Position numbers and translations under genes: made by a program
Shown here: positions 1 through 10,088 of the stretch, one piece after another
Position numbering within the stretch: position 1 is the stretch's first letter
Layout of the letters: every line of letters begins with the position of its first letter
Assembly (NCBI RefSeq): GCF_020176695.1
Contig: NZ_JAIWIA010000030.1
Span: 62,001 to 126,000, forward strand
DNA: 64,000 nt
Reading direction: 5' to 3'
Source of the DNA: Massilia sp. MS-15
GTDB taxonomy: Bacteria > Pseudomonadota > Gammaproteobacteria > Burkholderiales > Burkholderiaceae_D
The notes under the pieces: generated by a model
Seen by the model: the letters and a program-made list of their open reading frames with translations, nothing else
Told to the model about the DNA's origin: nothing
The model's database searches: none

Positions 1-1784
1 AAGGCTCGGGCGCCGTGGCCCAGGCCGTGAACGCCGCCGGACAGCCGATGGCCAGCGCGGCGCCGGCACCTGCGCCCGCGGCGCGCCACATCCTGCGCGA
101 CCTCGACTTCCGCCGCGGCAGCAATGGCGAGGGCCGGGTCGTGGTCGACCTGCCGCACGGCCAGGTCGGCGTCGACGTGCGCCAGGCCGGCAACCAGGTG
201 ATCGTCGACTTCCTGCGCACCGGTCTGCCGGAAGCGCTGCGCCGGCGCCTGGACGTGAGCGACTTCGGCACCCCGGTCACGCGCGTGAGCACCGCCACCC
301 AGGGCGAGAACGTGCGCATGACCATCGAGGCCCAGGGCGCCTGGGAACAGTCGGTATACCAGAGCGACACCCAGCTGATCGTGGACGTGCGTCCGGTCAA
401 GGAAGACCCGAACCGCCCGGGCGGCGGCAACGCCACCGGCTACCGCGGCGAGAAACTGTCCTTCAACTTCCAGAACGTCGAAGTGCGCGCCGCCCTGCAG
501 GCGATCGCCGACATCTCGGGCCTGAACATCATCACCAGCGACTCCGTCACCGGCAACCTGACCCTGCGCCTGCGCGACGTGCCCTGGGACCAGGCGCTCG
601 ACGTGGTGCTGCAGGCCAAGGGCCTGGACATGCGCAAGAACGGCACCGTGCTGTGGATCGCGCCCAAGGAAGAACTGCTGACCAAGGAAAAGCTCGAGCT
701 CGAGCAGCGCGCCCAGATCGCCGACCTCGAGCCGCTGCGCTCCGAGATCTTCCAGCTGAACTACCAGAAGGTGGAAGCCTTCCGCACGGTGTTCGGCCTG
801 GACGCCAACGGCGCCGCCACCACCGGCAGCGACACCGGCCGCAACCGCGTGCTGTCGCGCCGCGGCAGCGCCATCATCGACCCGCGCACCAACCAGCTGT
901 TCGTGACCGACATCGCGTCCAAGATCGAGGATATCCGCAAGCTGATCCAGAAGACCGACGTCGCCTCGAAGCAGGTGCTGATCGAGGCGCGCCTGGTGGA
1001 AGCGAACGACGGCTTCTCGCGCAACCTGGGCGCCAAGCTCGGCTTCGCCGACCTGCGCACCCTGCGCGGCGGCGACTCCGGCTGGCAGGTCAAGGGCAAC
1101 GAGCGGGTCGCCATCGGCGGCAACCTCACCGGCGTCGGCCAGGTCACCGGCCAGACCCCGGACGATGGCGACGGCTACACCAACACGACCATGGTCAACC
1201 TGCCGGCGGCGGCGATTGGCGGCACCCCCGCGTCCTCGCTCGCGTTCAGCCTGTTCTCCTCGGCCGCCAACCGCTTCCTGAACCTGGAACTGTCGGCGCT
1301 GGAAGCGGACGGCAAGGGCAAGATCATCTCCAGCCCGCGCGTGGTCACCGAGGACAAGCAGATCGCCGTGATCGAGCAGGGCATCGAGCTGCCCTACCAG
1401 GTCGCCACCAGCAGCGGCGCGACCTCGATCACGTTCAAGAAGGCCAACCTGCGCCTGGAAGTGACGCCGCAGATCACCCCGGACGGCAACGTCGTGCTCG
1501 ACGTCGACGTCAACAAGGACTCCAAGGGCGAGGAAACCCGGGCCGGCCCGGCGATCAACACCCAGCACGTGAAGACCAAGGTGATGGTGGAAAACGGCGG
1601 CACGGTGGTGCTGGGCGGAATCTACCAGCAGACCGAGCGCAATAACGAGAACAAGGTGCCGCTGCTGGGCGACGTGCCGGTGCTGGGCTACCTGTTCAAG
1701 TCCACCGGCCGCGAAAGCACCAAGACCGAATTACTGGTGTTCATCACGCCGAAGATCGTGACCGACGCCGCAGCCGGGCGCTGA
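1..1784 (+). CDS. pilQ: Type IV pilus secretin PilQ (5' end cut by window edge)
   Basis: Outer-membrane secretin through which the type IV pilus fibre leaves the cell. The frame is open from the window edge, so the signal peptide and true start lie to the left; about 590 residues are visible, shorter than usual PilQ. In order: an AMIN domain (roughly residues 25-115 of the visible part), a secretin N-terminal short domain (about 150-215), an N-domain starting SEIFQLNYQKVEAFR, and the secretin core from about residue 280, ending in the typical VPLLGDVPVLGYLFKST and TELLVFITPKIV. The gene is normally last in pilMNOPQ, with aroK next; here a lipoprotein gene intervenes. Identification is secure; only the start is unknown. 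Confidence 0.95.
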   Translation, partial: GSGAVAQAVNAAGQPMASAAPAPAPAARHILRDLDFRRGSNGEGRVVVDLPHGQVGVDVRQAGNQVIVDFLRTGLPEALRRRLDVSDFGTPVTRVSTATQGENVRMTIEAQGAWEQSVYQSDTQLIVDVRPVKEDPNRPGGGNATGYRGEKLSFNFQNVEVRAALQAIADISGLNIITSDSVTGNLTLRLRDVPWDQALDVVLQAKGLDMRKNGTVLWIAPKEELLTKEKLELEQRAQIADLEPLRSEIFQLNYQKVEAFRTVFGLDANGAATTGSDTGRNRVLSRRGSAIIDPRTNQLFVTDIASKIEDIRKLIQKTDVASKQVLIEARLVEANDGFSRNLGAKLGFADLRTLRGGDSGWQVKGNERVAIGGNLTGVGQVTGQTPDDGDGYTNTTMVNLPAAAIGGTPASSLAFSLFSSAANRFLNLELSALEADGKGKIISSPRVVTEDKQIAVIEQGIELPYQVATSSGATSITFKKANLRLEVTPQITPDGNVVLDVDVNKDSKGEETRAGPAINTQHVKTKVMVENGGTVVLGGIYQQTERNNENKVPLLGDVPVLGYLFKSTGRESTKTELLVFITPKIVTDAAAGR

Positions 1785-1847
1785 TCCGTCCCTTTTGCCT
1801 CCCTGGCCAGACAACGCGACATCACAACAACAAGGAAGAACAGATTC

Positions 1848-3986
1848 ATGCACCATACAGCGAAACAGGAGGTCCTGGCCACGCTCGGCCGCTGGACCGC
1901 GATCGGGCTCGTGGCGGCCAGCCTGGCAGCCTGCGGCGGCGGCGGCGGTAATCCCGGCACCACGGTCGGCGGCGGCGGCTCGGGCTCGGGTGGCGGCGGG
2001 ACCGGCGGTGGCGGGACCGGCGGCGGCACCCCGGTCACGCTCGAGCCGAAGCTCACGCTGGCGCTGGTCGACGGCAGCGGCGCCACGGTCACCTCGCTGT
2101 CCGGCGGCCAGAGCGCCAGCGTCAAGGCGACCGTGCTGGACGCGGCCGGCAAGCCGGCCGCGAACGCCATCGTCCAATTCGCGGCCAGCGCCAGCAGCCT
2201 GGTCGTGTTCACGCCGGAAACCGGTTCGGCCCTGACCGATGCGAATGGCGTGGCCGTGGTCAGCGTCAAGCCGGCCAGCGTCAGCTCGGCCGGCGCCACC
2301 GCCATCACCGCTACCTCCGTCATCGGCGGCAAGACCGCTACCGCCAGCAGCAACATCGCGGTGGGGGCGGCGCCGCTGACGCTCGGCACGCTGTCCTTCT
2401 CGCCGGCCCCGAGCGGCACCCTGCCGGCCTTCAGCACGGTCTCCCTGAGCATCCCGGTCACCAGCGGCGGCCAGCCGGCCGCCTCGATCTCGGGCCTGTC
2501 CATGAACTCGCTGTGCGTGGGCGACGGCACCGCCACCCTGGTGCCGGGCAGCTTCGCCAACGGCATCCAGACCGCCACCTACACGAATAACGGCTGCCTG
2601 CGCGGGCGCGACACCATCAGCGTCGCGATCGGCAACTCGACCCAGACCATCAGCCTGGACGTGGGCGCGGCCAACATCGGCGCGATCCAGTTCTCGGGCA
2701 GCAGCGTGTCGGGCAGCTCGATCGTGCTGAAGGGTTCGGGCGGCCAGGGCCGCACCGAGGCGGCCCAGATCACCTTCCGCGTGGTCGACCAGCACGGCAA
2801 CGGCCTGGCGGGCGTGGACGTGAACTTCGGCGCCACTACCTATACCGGCGGCCTGACGGTGTCGCCGACCCGCGCCACCACCGACAGTACCGGCTCGGTG
2901 TCGACCATGGTGTCCTCGGGCACGGTGCCGACACCGGTGCGCGTGATCGCCGAAGCCACCCGCAACGGGGTCAAGATCAGCGGCCTGTCGGACACCCTGA
3001 CCGTCTCCACCGGCCTGCCGATCCAGCGCTTCATGTCGATGAGCGCCGAGAAGTTCAACATCGAAGGCCTCGACTACGACAACGAGACGACCGACATCAC
3101 GGTGCTGCTGGCCGACCAGTACGGCAACCCGGTGTCGGACAACACGGCGATCAACTTCGTCACCGAGGGCGGCGCGGTCGGCACCTCGGCCCAGGGCGCC
3201 TGCGTGACCAAGGGAGGCGCCTGCACGGTGGCCCTGCGCAGCCAGGCCTTCAAGCCGGTCAACGGCCGCGTCACGGTGCTGGCCTACCTGCAGGGCGTGG
3301 AAGATTTCACCGATTCGAACGGCGATGGCCAGTACTCCTGCACCGGCTACAGCGGCAGCACGCCTTACCGTCCGCTGGTGGACAGCTGCCCCTCGGGCGG
3401 CGAGCCCTTCGTCGACCAGGGCGATCCCTTCCTCGACACCGGCAGCCACGCCGTGGTGTTCGGCCAGCCGGCCAGGAAGGACAGCCTGGACGGCAGCTAC
3501 GAAGCGGCCAAGGGCGACCTGCCGTTCCCGTTCAACCGCAGCAGCTACAGCGCGGCCGGCGACAGCAAGTGGGGCCTGAACTATATCCGCCGCTCGCTCG
3601 AGATCGTGTTCAGCGGTTCCGACACCACCATGGTGCGCCAGGTCTGCAGCACGGACGGCTGCCGCGACTGGACCGCGGCCGATGGCGACCCGGCGGTGGT
3701 GCAGGGCGTGGCCGGTTCCAGCTGCAGCCCGCAGACGATCGCGGTGCGCCTGTTCGACAGGAACAACAACCCGCTGCCTTTCAACACCCGGGTCACGGCC
3801 AGCGACAGCACCAAGATTTCGGTGTCGAGCTTCCTGCCGGACACGGTCGCCTCGACCAATGCGATCGGCGGCACCATCCACTACCTGACCGTCAAGCCGA
3901 ACACGACCTGCGAGTCCGGCACCTTCATGGTGCGCGTGGAAACCCCGAAGGGCAAGGTGACGGGCTTCAACTTCAAGTCGAACTAA
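1848..3986 (+). CDS. Ig-like (invasin/Big-1 type) repeat lipoprotein
   Basis: A 712-residue predicted lipoprotein. The N-terminal signal ends in the lipobox LAAC at about residue 34, followed by a glycine-rich spacer of about 35 residues containing GGGG and GTGGG blocks. The rest looks like a chain of beta-sandwich Ig-like domains of the invasin/Big-1 kind: recurring segments such as [33 protein letters not shown] and [16 protein letters not shown], each pairing a D-x-x-G-N-P motif with a following strand. It starts 63 bases after pilQ, so it may be co-transcribed, but no pilus role can be read from the sequence. A surface or periplasmic structural or adhesive role is inferred. Confidence 0.8.
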   Translation: MHHTAKQEVLATLGRWTAIGLVAASLAACGGGGGNPGTTVGGGGSGSGGGGTGGGGTGGGTPVTLEPKLTLALVDGSGATVTSLSGGQSASVKATVLDAAGKPAANAIVQFAASASSLVVFTPETGSALTDANGVAVVSVKPASVSSAGATAITATSVIGGKTATASSNIAVGAAPLTLGTLSFSPAPSGTLPAFSTVSLSIPVTSGGQPAASISGLSMNSLCVGDGTATLVPGSFANGIQTATYTNNGCLRGRDTISVAIGNSTQTISLDVGAANIGAIQFSGSSVSGSSIVLKGSGGQGRTEAAQITFRVVDQHGNGLAGVDVNFGATTYTGGLTVSPTRATTDSTGSVSTMVSSGTVPTPVRVIAEATRNGVKISGLSDTLTVSTGLPIQRFMSMSAEKFNIEGLDYDNETTDITVLLADQYGNPVSDNTAINFVTEGGAVGTSAQGACVTKGGACTVALRSQAFKPVNGRVTVLAYLQGVEDFTDSNGDGQYSCTGYSGSTPYRPLVDSCPSGGEPFVDQGDPFLDTGSHAVVFGQPARKDSLDGSYEAAKGDLPFPFNRSSYSAAGDSKWGLNYIRRSLEIVFSGSDTTMVRQVCSTDGCRDWTAADGDPAVVQGVAGSSCSPQTIAVRLFDRNNNPLPFNTRVTASDSTKISVSSFLPDTVASTNAIGGTIHYLTVKPNTTCESGTFMVRVETPKGKVTGFNFKSN

Positions 3987-4034
3987 GCCGAACCAAGCGA
4001 AGCAAGCGACGCGCAATGTTGGCGTTACCGAAGG

Positions 4035-4062
4035 CGGCCAGTCTATACTGGCCGTCTTTTTT
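4035..4062 (+). terminator. Rho-independent terminator after the Ig-like lipoprotein gene
   Basis: A perfect 8-bp stem (CGGCCAGT / ACTGGCCG) with a 4-base loop is followed by TCTTTTTT. It lies just before the aroK start. The right half also contains TATACT, which could act as a -10 box for aroK, so the hairpin may separate the pilus and aro units while the same bases help initiate the next transcript. Confidence 0.7.
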
Positions 4063-4081
4063 CATTTCTGCGGACCTGGCA

Positions 4082-5767
4082 GTGCCTCATCCCAAGAACA
4101 ACAACCTTTTCCTGGTCGGCCTGATGGGAGCGGGCAAGACCACCATCGGGCGCCAGCTGGCGCGCCGGCTCGGCATGCGCTTCGTCGATTCCGACCACGA
4201 GATCGAAGCGCGCACCGGGGCTTCGATACCCTGGATCTTCGAGATCGAGGGCGAGGCCAGTTTTCGCCGGCGCGAAGCGGACATGATCCGCATCCTGACG
4301 GCCCAGCAGGGCCTGGTGCTGGCCACCGGTGGCGGCGCCGTGTTGAATCCGGCCAGCCGCGCGCTGCTGGCCGAGCGCGGCACCGTGATCTACCTGCGCG
4401 CGGCGATCGGCAGCATCCTGCAGCGCACCTCGCACGACAAGAACCGTCCGCTGCTGCAGACCGCCGACCCGCGCGCCAAGCTGGAACAGCTGCTGGCCGA
4501 GCGCGACCCGCTGTACCGCGAGATTGCGGACCTGGTCATCGATACCGGCCGACCTAACGTACAATCGATGGTACAGACCATACTCGACCAGCTGGCGGCA
4601 GGGGAGGCGGCGCATGTTGCCTCCCACTCGCAGCGGCTGGCAAGCGATCCGATGAACGCAACGAACCAGGCAGCACCCACCATCCTCAACGTCGAACTGG
4701 GCGAACGCAGCTACCCGATCAGCATCGGGCGCGGCCTGCTCGACGACGCCGCGCTGCTCGGGCGCCACATCGACGGCGGCAAGGCCGCCATCGTCACCAA
4801 CACCACCGTGGCGCCGCTCTACCTCGGCAAGGTGGCCGGCGCGCTGCGCGCCGGGGGCCACGACGTGGTCGAGATCGTCCTGCCGGACGGCGAGGAGCAC
4901 AAGCACTGGGCGTCGCTCAACTTGGTGTTCGACGCGCTGCTTGCCAACAAGTGCGACCGCAAGACCACCATCGTGGCCCTGGGCGGCGGCGTGATCGGCG
5001 ACCTGGCCGGCTTCGCCGCCAGCAGCTACATGCGCGGCGTGCCCTTCGTGCAGGTGCCGACCACGCTGCTGTCCCAGGTCGATTCCTCGGTGGGCGGCAA
5101 GACCGGCATCAACCACCCGCTGGGCAAGAACATGATCGGCGCCTTCTACCAGCCGCGCGCCGTGATCGCCGACACCGCCACCCTCGACAGCCTGCCGCCG
5201 CGCGAGCTGGCCGCCGGCCTGGCCGAGGTGATCAAGCATGGCGCCATCCTGGATGCCGCCTATTTCGACTGGATCGAGGCCAACATCGCCCGCTTGGTGT
5301 CGCGCGAGCCGGAGGCGATGGCCTACGCGATCGCGCGCTCGTGCGAGATCAAGGCCGAGGTGGTGCGCAAGGACGAGCGCGAAGGCGGCCTGCGCGCCGT
5401 GCTGAATTTCGGCCATACCTTCGGCCACGCGATCGAGGCCGGCCTGGGCTTCGGCACCTGGCTGCACGGCGAGGCGGTCGGCTGCGGCATGGTGATGGCG
5501 GCCGACCTGTCGGCCCGCCTGGGCCTGGTCGACGCGGCCACCGTCGAGCGGGTGCGCGCCCTGGTGGCGGCCGCCGGCCTGCCGGTCGCCGCGCCCGACC
5601 TCGGCCTGGAGCGCTGGATCGAGCTGATGGCGGTGGACAAGAAGAACGAGGGCGGGGAAATCAAGTTCATCCTGCTCAAGCCCCTCGGCAGCCCGGCGAT
5701 CACGACGGTGCCGCCGGAGATCCTGAAGGAGACCCTGGCCGCCTGTGTGGCCCCGAACAAGGAGTGA
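4082..5767 (+). CDS. aroKB: Bifunctional shikimate kinase / 3-dehydroquinate synthase (AroK-AroB in one frame)
   Basis: One uninterrupted 561-residue frame covers two shikimate-pathway enzymes. Residues 1-170 are shikimate kinase: Walker [10 protein letters not shown], the DSDHEIE substrate/Mg site, and ATGGGAVL. A linker of about 20 residues with no stop leads to a complete 3-dehydroquinate synthase: the NAD-binding [31 protein letters not shown], and metal ligands in [12 protein letters not shown]. The kinase start is taken as GTG at 4082, just before the conserved N-terminus. In most Burkholderiales these are two adjacent genes. Here either a real fusion is made, or AroB is also made from the ATG at 4652, which has no clear Shine-Dalgarno sequence. 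Fused AroKB proteins are known in some Alphaproteobacteria. Confidence 0.85.
   Translation: MPHPKNNNLFLVGLMGAGKTTIGRQLARRLGMRFVDSDHEIEARTGASIPWIFEIEGEASFRRREADMIRILTAQQGLVLATGGGAVLNPASRALLAERGTVIYLRAAIGSILQRTSHDKNRPLLQTADPRAKLEQLLAERDPLYREIADLVIDTGRPNVQSMVQTILDQLAAGEAAHVASHSQRLASDPMNATNQAAPTILNVELGERSYPISIGRGLLDDAALLGRHIDGGKAAIVTNTTVAPLYLGKVAGALRAGGHDVVEIVLPDGEEHKHWASLNLVFDALLANKCDRKTTIVALGGGVIGDLAGFAASSYMRGVPFVQVPTTLLSQVDSSVGGKTGINHPLGKNMIGAFYQPRAVIADTATLDSLPPRELAAGLAEVIKHGAILDAAYFDWIEANIARLVSREPEAMAYAIARSCEIKAEVVRKDEREGGLRAVLNFGHTFGHAIEAGLGFGTWLHGEAVGCGMVMAADLSARLGLVDAATVERVRALVAAAGLPVAAPDLGLERWIELMAVDKKNEGGEIKFILLKPLGSPAITTVPPEILKETLAACVAPNKE
4652..5767 (+). other. aroB: AroB part of the aroK-aroB frame (possible internal start)
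   Basis: From this ATG the downstream frame codes for a full-length 371-residue 3-dehydroquinate synthase. The bases upstream (GGCTGGCAAGCGATCCG) give only a poor ribosome binding site, which favours read-through translation with AroK, but a separate AroB product cannot be excluded. Listed so that the domain boundary is explicit. Confidence 0.55.
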
Positions 5768-5769
5768 CG

Positions 5770-6915
5770 ATGGACTTCGCGCTGGATTTCGATGCCCACC
5801 TGGCCCCCTACGCCGCGCACTCGTCGAAGTCGCACGGCCGCATGCACATCGAGCCGCCGGCCGGCTCGCGCAGCGAGTTCCAGCGCGACCGCGACCGCAT
5901 CATCCACTCCACGGCCTTTCGCCGCCTGGAATACAAGACCCAGGTCTTCCTGAACCACGAGGGCGACCTGTTCCGCACCCGCCTCACGCATTCGATCGAG
6001 ATGGCGCAGATCGGCCGCACGCTGGCGCGCAGCCTGCGCCTGAACGAAGACCTGGTCGAGGCCACCGCGCTGGCGCACGACCTCGGGCACACGCCTTTCG
6101 GCCACGTGGGCCAGGACGTGCTCAACGAATGCATGAGCGACTATGGCGGCTTCGAGCACAACCTGCAGAGCCTGCGCGTGGTGGACGAGCTGGAAGAGCA
6201 CTACGGCGCCTTCGATGGACTGAACCTGACTTTCGAGACGCGCGAAGGCATCCTCAAGCACTGCTCGCTGGCCAATGCGCGCCAGCTGGGCGAGCTGGGA
6301 CGGCGCTTCATGGAGCGCAGCCAGCCCAGCCTGGAAGCGCAGCTGACCAACCTGGCCGACGAGATCGCGTACAACAACCACGACATCGACGACGGCCTGC
6401 GTTCCGGCCTGCTCACCATGGCGCAGATGGAGGAAGTGGAACTGTTCGCGCGCCACCGGCATACGGTGGAAACCCAGTACCCGGGGCTGCCGGGCCGGCG
6501 CGCGCTGTACGAGACGATCCGCCTGATGATCACGGCGATGACGGCCGACCTGGTCGAGACCTCGCGCGCGCTGCTGCTGGAGGCGGCGCCGCAGAGCATC
6601 GAGGACGTGCGCGCCTCGCAGCCCCTGATCCGCTTCTCGCCGCAGATGCGGGCCGAGACCACCGCCCTGAAGCGCTTCCTGTATGCCAACCTGTACCGCC
6701 ACTTCCAGGTGAACCGGATGCGGGTCAAGGCCAGCCGCATCGTGCGCGAGCTGTTCGACGCCTTCCTGGCCGATCCGGTGCTGCTGCCGAACGACTACCA
6801 GGTCGAGGGCGACCCGTTGCGCCAGGCACGCAAGATCGCGGATTACATCGCCGGGATGACCGACCGCTATGCGATCCGGGAGCACCGGCGCATCTTCTCG
6901 CTCGACCATTTCTGA
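5770..6915 (+). CDS. dgt: Deoxyguanosinetriphosphate triphosphohydrolase-like protein
   Basis: A 381-residue HD-domain dNTPase that splits dNTPs to deoxynucleosides and triphosphate. The metal-binding HD signature is complete: an early His in [10 protein letters not shown], the HD pair in [15 protein letters not shown], and a later Asp in [16 protein letters not shown]. Length matches the shorter bacterial Dgt-like family rather than the 500-residue E. coli Dgt. The ATG lies two bases after the aroB stop and is preceded by AAGGAG, so it is co-transcribed with aroKB. This aroK-aroB-dgt order is common in betaproteobacteria. Substrate preference cannot be told from sequence. Confidence 0.92.
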   Translation: MDFALDFDAHLAPYAAHSSKSHGRMHIEPPAGSRSEFQRDRDRIIHSTAFRRLEYKTQVFLNHEGDLFRTRLTHSIEMAQIGRTLARSLRLNEDLVEATALAHDLGHTPFGHVGQDVLNECMSDYGGFEHNLQSLRVVDELEEHYGAFDGLNLTFETREGILKHCSLANARQLGELGRRFMERSQPSLEAQLTNLADEIAYNNHDIDDGLRSGLLTMAQMEEVELFARHRHTVETQYPGLPGRRALYETIRLMITAMTADLVETSRALLLEAAPQSIEDVRASQPLIRFSPQMRAETTALKRFLYANLYRHFQVNRMRVKASRIVRELFDAFLADPVLLPNDYQVEGDPLRQARKIADYIAGMTDRYAIREHRRIFSLDHF

Positions 6916-6950
6916 GGCGGGCGCGCGGGTGGCGTTGGCGTGATGTGAAC

Positions 6951-7009
6951 GCGTGGGCGGCGCTGACGGCGCGGTTTGGCAACATGATGAGGGGAGCCGC
7001 CCACCCTAC
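6951..7009. repeat. REP-like palindromic repeat, long-loop copy
   Basis: GTGGGCGGC (6953-6961) pairs with GCCGCCCAC (6996-7004), with CGC on the left flank and CCTAC on the right. The right edge touches the mutY stop codon. It belongs to the family also seen at 16542, 16649, 41437, 41516 and 45190. It sits between convergent dgt and mutY, so it may double as a bidirectional transcription stop. Confidence 0.7.
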
Positions 7010-8128
7010 TTAACTGAACAGGCCGGGCGTTGCCAGTTCCTGCAGCAGCTTCTTGACCGGTGCCGGCAGCGGCGCCGCCCCGATCGTGTGCAGGTCCCAC
7101 CACAGGTGCCTGCCGCCCGCGCCGCCGCGCCGCGCCAGCGTCACCTGCCAGGGGTGGATGTGCAGCTTGTAGTGCGTGAACACGTGCACCAGCGGGCGCA
7201 GCGCCTGCAGCTCTTCCACGGTCCCGTAGGCGCCCGCCGCCGCCAGCACCTCGGGCGCGGACACCGCCTCCAGCTCCGCGCCGAGATGGCCGTCGACCTC
7301 CGGCAGCGACAGCAGGCCGCCCCAGATGCCGCTGGCGGGCCGCTGTTCGAGCAGCACCTGGCCGCGGTCGATCACGACCAGCAGCGCGGCGCGTTTCTCG
7401 GGCGTGGTCTTTTTCGGCTTGCGCACCGGGAGCTCGGCCGTGCGGCCGGTGGCGTAGGCGACGCAGCGCGCCTGCAGCGGGCAGCGGACGCAATCGGGGC
7501 GGCTGCGGGTGCACAGGGTGGCGCCCAGGTCCATCAGGCCCTGCGTATAGGCTTGCATGCCGCGCTCCGGGAGTAGCGCGTCGGCGCGCCGCCACAATCC
7601 ATCCTCGACCCGCTTCTCGCCCGGATACTGGTCGATGCCGAACACCCGCGCGAACACGCGCTTGACGTTGCCGTCCAGGATCGCGGCGCGCACCCCGCTG
7701 GAAAAGGCGGCGATCGCGGCCGCCGTCGAGCGTCCGATGCCCGGCAGCCCGGCCAGCAGCGCCGGGTCGCTCGGGAACACGCCGCCGTAGTCCTGCACCA
7801 CGCGCTTGGCACAGGCGTGCAGGTTGCGCGCGCGGGTGTAGTAGCCCAGGCCGCTCCAGTGCGCCATCACGTCCTCGCCCGGTGCCTCGGCCAGTGCCTG
7901 CACGGTGGGAAAGCGTTCCAGGAAGCGCGCGTAGTAGCCGAGTACCGCCGCCACCTGGGTCTGCTGCAGCATGATCTCGGACAGCCAGATGCGGTAGGCG
8001 TCGGTGGTGTTCTGCCAGGGAAGGCTGTGGCGCCCGTGGACGCGCTGCCAGTCGATCACGGCTTGCGAGAAGCCGGGATCGGCCAGCTGCTCGGATCCGG
8101 CCAGGCCGAATCGGGTCAGTTGGTTCAT
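7010..8128 (-). CDS. mutY: A/G-specific adenine DNA glycosylase MutY
   Basis: Removes adenine mispaired with 8-oxoguanine. The 372-residue protein has the catalytic Glu in SEIMLQQTQV, the helix-hairpin-helix GLPGIGRSTAAAIAAF, the catalytic Asp in ILDGNVKRVFARV, and a [4Fe-4S] loop CTRSRPDCVRCPLQARC with C-x6-C-x2-C-x5-C spacing. A C-terminal NUDIX-like domain (about residues 240-360) recognises the damaged base. Its ATG overlaps the stop of the upstream dynamin-like gene by four bases (ATGA), so the two are translationally coupled in the mutM-dynamin-mutY operon. No motif is missing. Confidence 0.96.
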   Translation of the reverse strand: MNQLTRFGLAGSEQLADPGFSQAVIDWQRVHGRHSLPWQNTTDAYRIWLSEIMLQQTQVAAVLGYYARFLERFPTVQALAEAPGEDVMAHWSGLGYYTRARNLHACAKRVVQDYGGVFPSDPALLAGLPGIGRSTAAAIAAFSSGVRAAILDGNVKRVFARVFGIDQYPGEKRVEDGLWRRADALLPERGMQAYTQGLMDLGATLCTRSRPDCVRCPLQARCVAYATGRTAELPVRKPKKTTPEKRAALLVVIDRGQVLLEQRPASGIWGGLLSLPEVDGHLGAELEAVSAPEVLAAAGAYGTVEELQALRPLVHVFTHYKLHIHPWQVTLARRGGAGGRHLWWDLHTIGAAPLPAPVKKLLQELATPGLFS

Positions 8129-10074
8129 GCGGGTTCGGTTTCCTGTGCGGTGCTGGCGACGGAAGCGGCGTCGAGCGGCGCGTCCAGCGCCGCCTCGACC
8201 TGCGCCGCCAGCGCGGCCAGGCGGACGCGTTCGCCTTCCAGCGCCAGCTGGGTCGCTTCGAAGGCGGCGATCTTCTGTTCCAGGCTGTCGGTGGCCTCGA
8301 AGATGCGGCCGATCGAAGCCTGGCGCTGGCGCAGGCCGTCGCGGTGCTGGCGGATCGCCGTTTCCAGCGGCGCCATGATCGTCTTCAGCCAGGCTTCGGC
8401 GTCGGTGTTGGCGGCGCGGAAGATGTCGCGCACGCGCGAGGCGATCGAGTCGAAGAAGCGCGCCAGCAGCGTCGCGCGGCTGTTCATGAGCAGGGTGGCG
8501 GTGCCGAACTGCTTCAGGAACAGGGCCTCGACCTCGTCCAGTTCGCGGCCGTAGCGTTCCAGCGAAAGCGGCATCGGGCTGGCCAGGCTCAGGCCGTGTT
8601 CGGCCGAGAACCGGCGCACCATGCTGTCCATCATGGCGCCGATCTCGGCCACCTTACCGGACGAGGCATCGAGGTTGGCGCGCATCGCCGCGAAATAGCT
8701 GCGCACCGGGGTCCGCATGCCGGTCGCGAAGCGCGCCGCCTGCATCGCCGCGCGCACCGCCTCGGTCTGCGCGCCGACGCCGTCCATGCCCAGCGTCGAA
8801 TACAGCTCGGTGGACAGGCGCGCGAACACGGCGCGCGTGCCCTGCAGCTTGAACAGGCTGGCGTCGAATTCCTTTTTCTCCAGCTCGATGCGGCGCATCA
8901 TGTGCGCGATCACGCCCTGGTTCTTGCCGCGCAGGCTCTTGAGCTCCTGCAGCTGCTCGACCAGGTCGCGCGTGCGCGCCGCGCCCAGGGCCTGCTGGCC
9001 GGCGGCCAGCACGGCCAGGTCGGCGCGCAGCTGGCGCGCGACCAGTTCGCGGCGCGCCGGGATCAGGTCGTGGAACAGGGCCGCTTCCAGCGCGCCCAGG
9101 CGGCTTTTCTCGTACAAGCCCATGTCGCCGTTGATCTTGCCGACCAGGGCTTTCTGGGCCGACACCGGATACACACGCGCACCGTCCAGGCCCAGCAGCC
9201 GCGCCACCTCGTCCTGCTGGCGCGCGATCTCGGCCTCGTTCTCGGCGGGGGTGCGCAGTTCGTCCCACATCGCGTCGATCTTGTTCAGCACCGCCAGCCG
9301 CCCGGGGCCGCCACCGATGTGGGTGCGCCAGACCTCGATGTCGCTCCTGGTGACGCCGGTTTCGGCGGCCAGCACGAACAGCACCGCGTGCGCGTTCGGG
9401 ATCAGCCTCAGGGTGAGTTCGGGCTCGGTACCGATCGCGTTCAGGCCCGGGGTGTCGAGGATCACCAGGCCCTGCTTGAGCAGGGGATGGGGCAGGTTGA
9501 TGATGGCGTGGCGCCAGCGCGGAATCTCCACCGTGCCGTCCGGTCCCAGGCCGTGGGCGCCGTCCGGGTCTTCCGGATCCCACAGGCCGTAGCTTTCGGC
9601 CTCGGCGGCCGGCACCCGGCGCGTCTGGCTCACCTGGCGGAAGGCTTCGCCCATGCGCTCCGGCGCGGCGAGGTCGAGTTCCAGCACCGTCCAGCTGTCG
9701 GGGTCGGCGCGGAAATCGCTGGTGGACAGGTGCTGGACCCGGGTCTCGATCGGCAGCAGGCGGATGCAGGGCGGCAGCGCCGGGTCGTACAGCAGTTCGG
9801 TCGGGCACATCGTGGTGCGGCCGGCGCTGGAAGGCAGGATGCGCTGGCCATAGTCGGCAAAGAAGATCGCGTTGATCAGCTCGGATTTACCACGCGAGAA
9901 CTCGGCCACGAAGGCCACCGACAGGCGCTCCTCGCGCAGCCGTGCCAGGGCCTGCTCCAGCTGGCTGGCGCCGGCACCGTCGATCAGCGCGGTCTCGCGC
10001 AGCGCGGCGCCGTACGCCTGCAGCGCGCTCGCGGCGGCCGCGCGCCATGCACCATAGTGTTGAAAATCCTGCAT
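8125..10074 (-). CDS. Bacterial dynamin-like GTPase
   Basis: A 649-residue dynamin-family GTPase. G1 is AEFSRGKSEL, with Ala in place of the first Gly of the usual GxxxxGKS; G3 is DTPGLNA; G4 is NKID. The C-terminal half is helical and coiled-coil rich (for example ELQELKSLRGKNQGV and the final EQKIAAFEATQLALEGER), as in other bacterial dynamin-like proteins that remodel membranes. The start chosen is the ATG giving MQDFQHYGAW, 14 bases downstream of the mutM stop; longer frames run into mutM. It sits between mutM and mutY with coupling to mutY. Its cellular job is unknown; a membrane role is inferred from the family. Confidence 0.88.
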   Translation of the reverse strand: MQDFQHYGAWRAAAASALQAYGAALRETALIDGAGASQLEQALARLREERLSVAFVAEFSRGKSELINAIFFADYGQRILPSSAGRTTMCPTELLYDPALPPCIRLLPIETRVQHLSTSDFRADPDSWTVLELDLAAPERMGEAFRQVSQTRRVPAAEAESYGLWDPEDPDGAHGLGPDGTVEIPRWRHAIINLPHPLLKQGLVILDTPGLNAIGTEPELTLRLIPNAHAVLFVLAAETGVTRSDIEVWRTHIGGGPGRLAVLNKIDAMWDELRTPAENEAEIARQQDEVARLLGLDGARVYPVSAQKALVGKINGDMGLYEKSRLGALEAALFHDLIPARRELVARQLRADLAVLAAGQQALGAARTRDLVEQLQELKSLRGKNQGVIAHMMRRIELEKKEFDASLFKLQGTRAVFARLSTELYSTLGMDGVGAQTEAVRAAMQAARFATGMRTPVRSYFAAMRANLDASSGKVAEIGAMMDSMVRRFSAEHGLSLASPMPLSLERYGRELDEVEALFLKQFGTATLLMNSRATLLARFFDSIASRVRDIFRAANTDAEAWLKTIMAPLETAIRQHRDGLRQRQASIGRIFEATDSLEQKIAAFEATQLALEGERVRLAALAAQVEAALDAPLDAASVASTAQETEPA

Positions 10075-10088
10075 CGTCCTGGACCCGT

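Noticed and set aside
3569..4081. Upstream extension of the aroK frame into the lipoprotein gene
   Set aside because: The sequence is an out-of-frame reading of the lipoprotein gene and crosses a terminator. The GTG at 4082 matches the usual AroK N-terminus.
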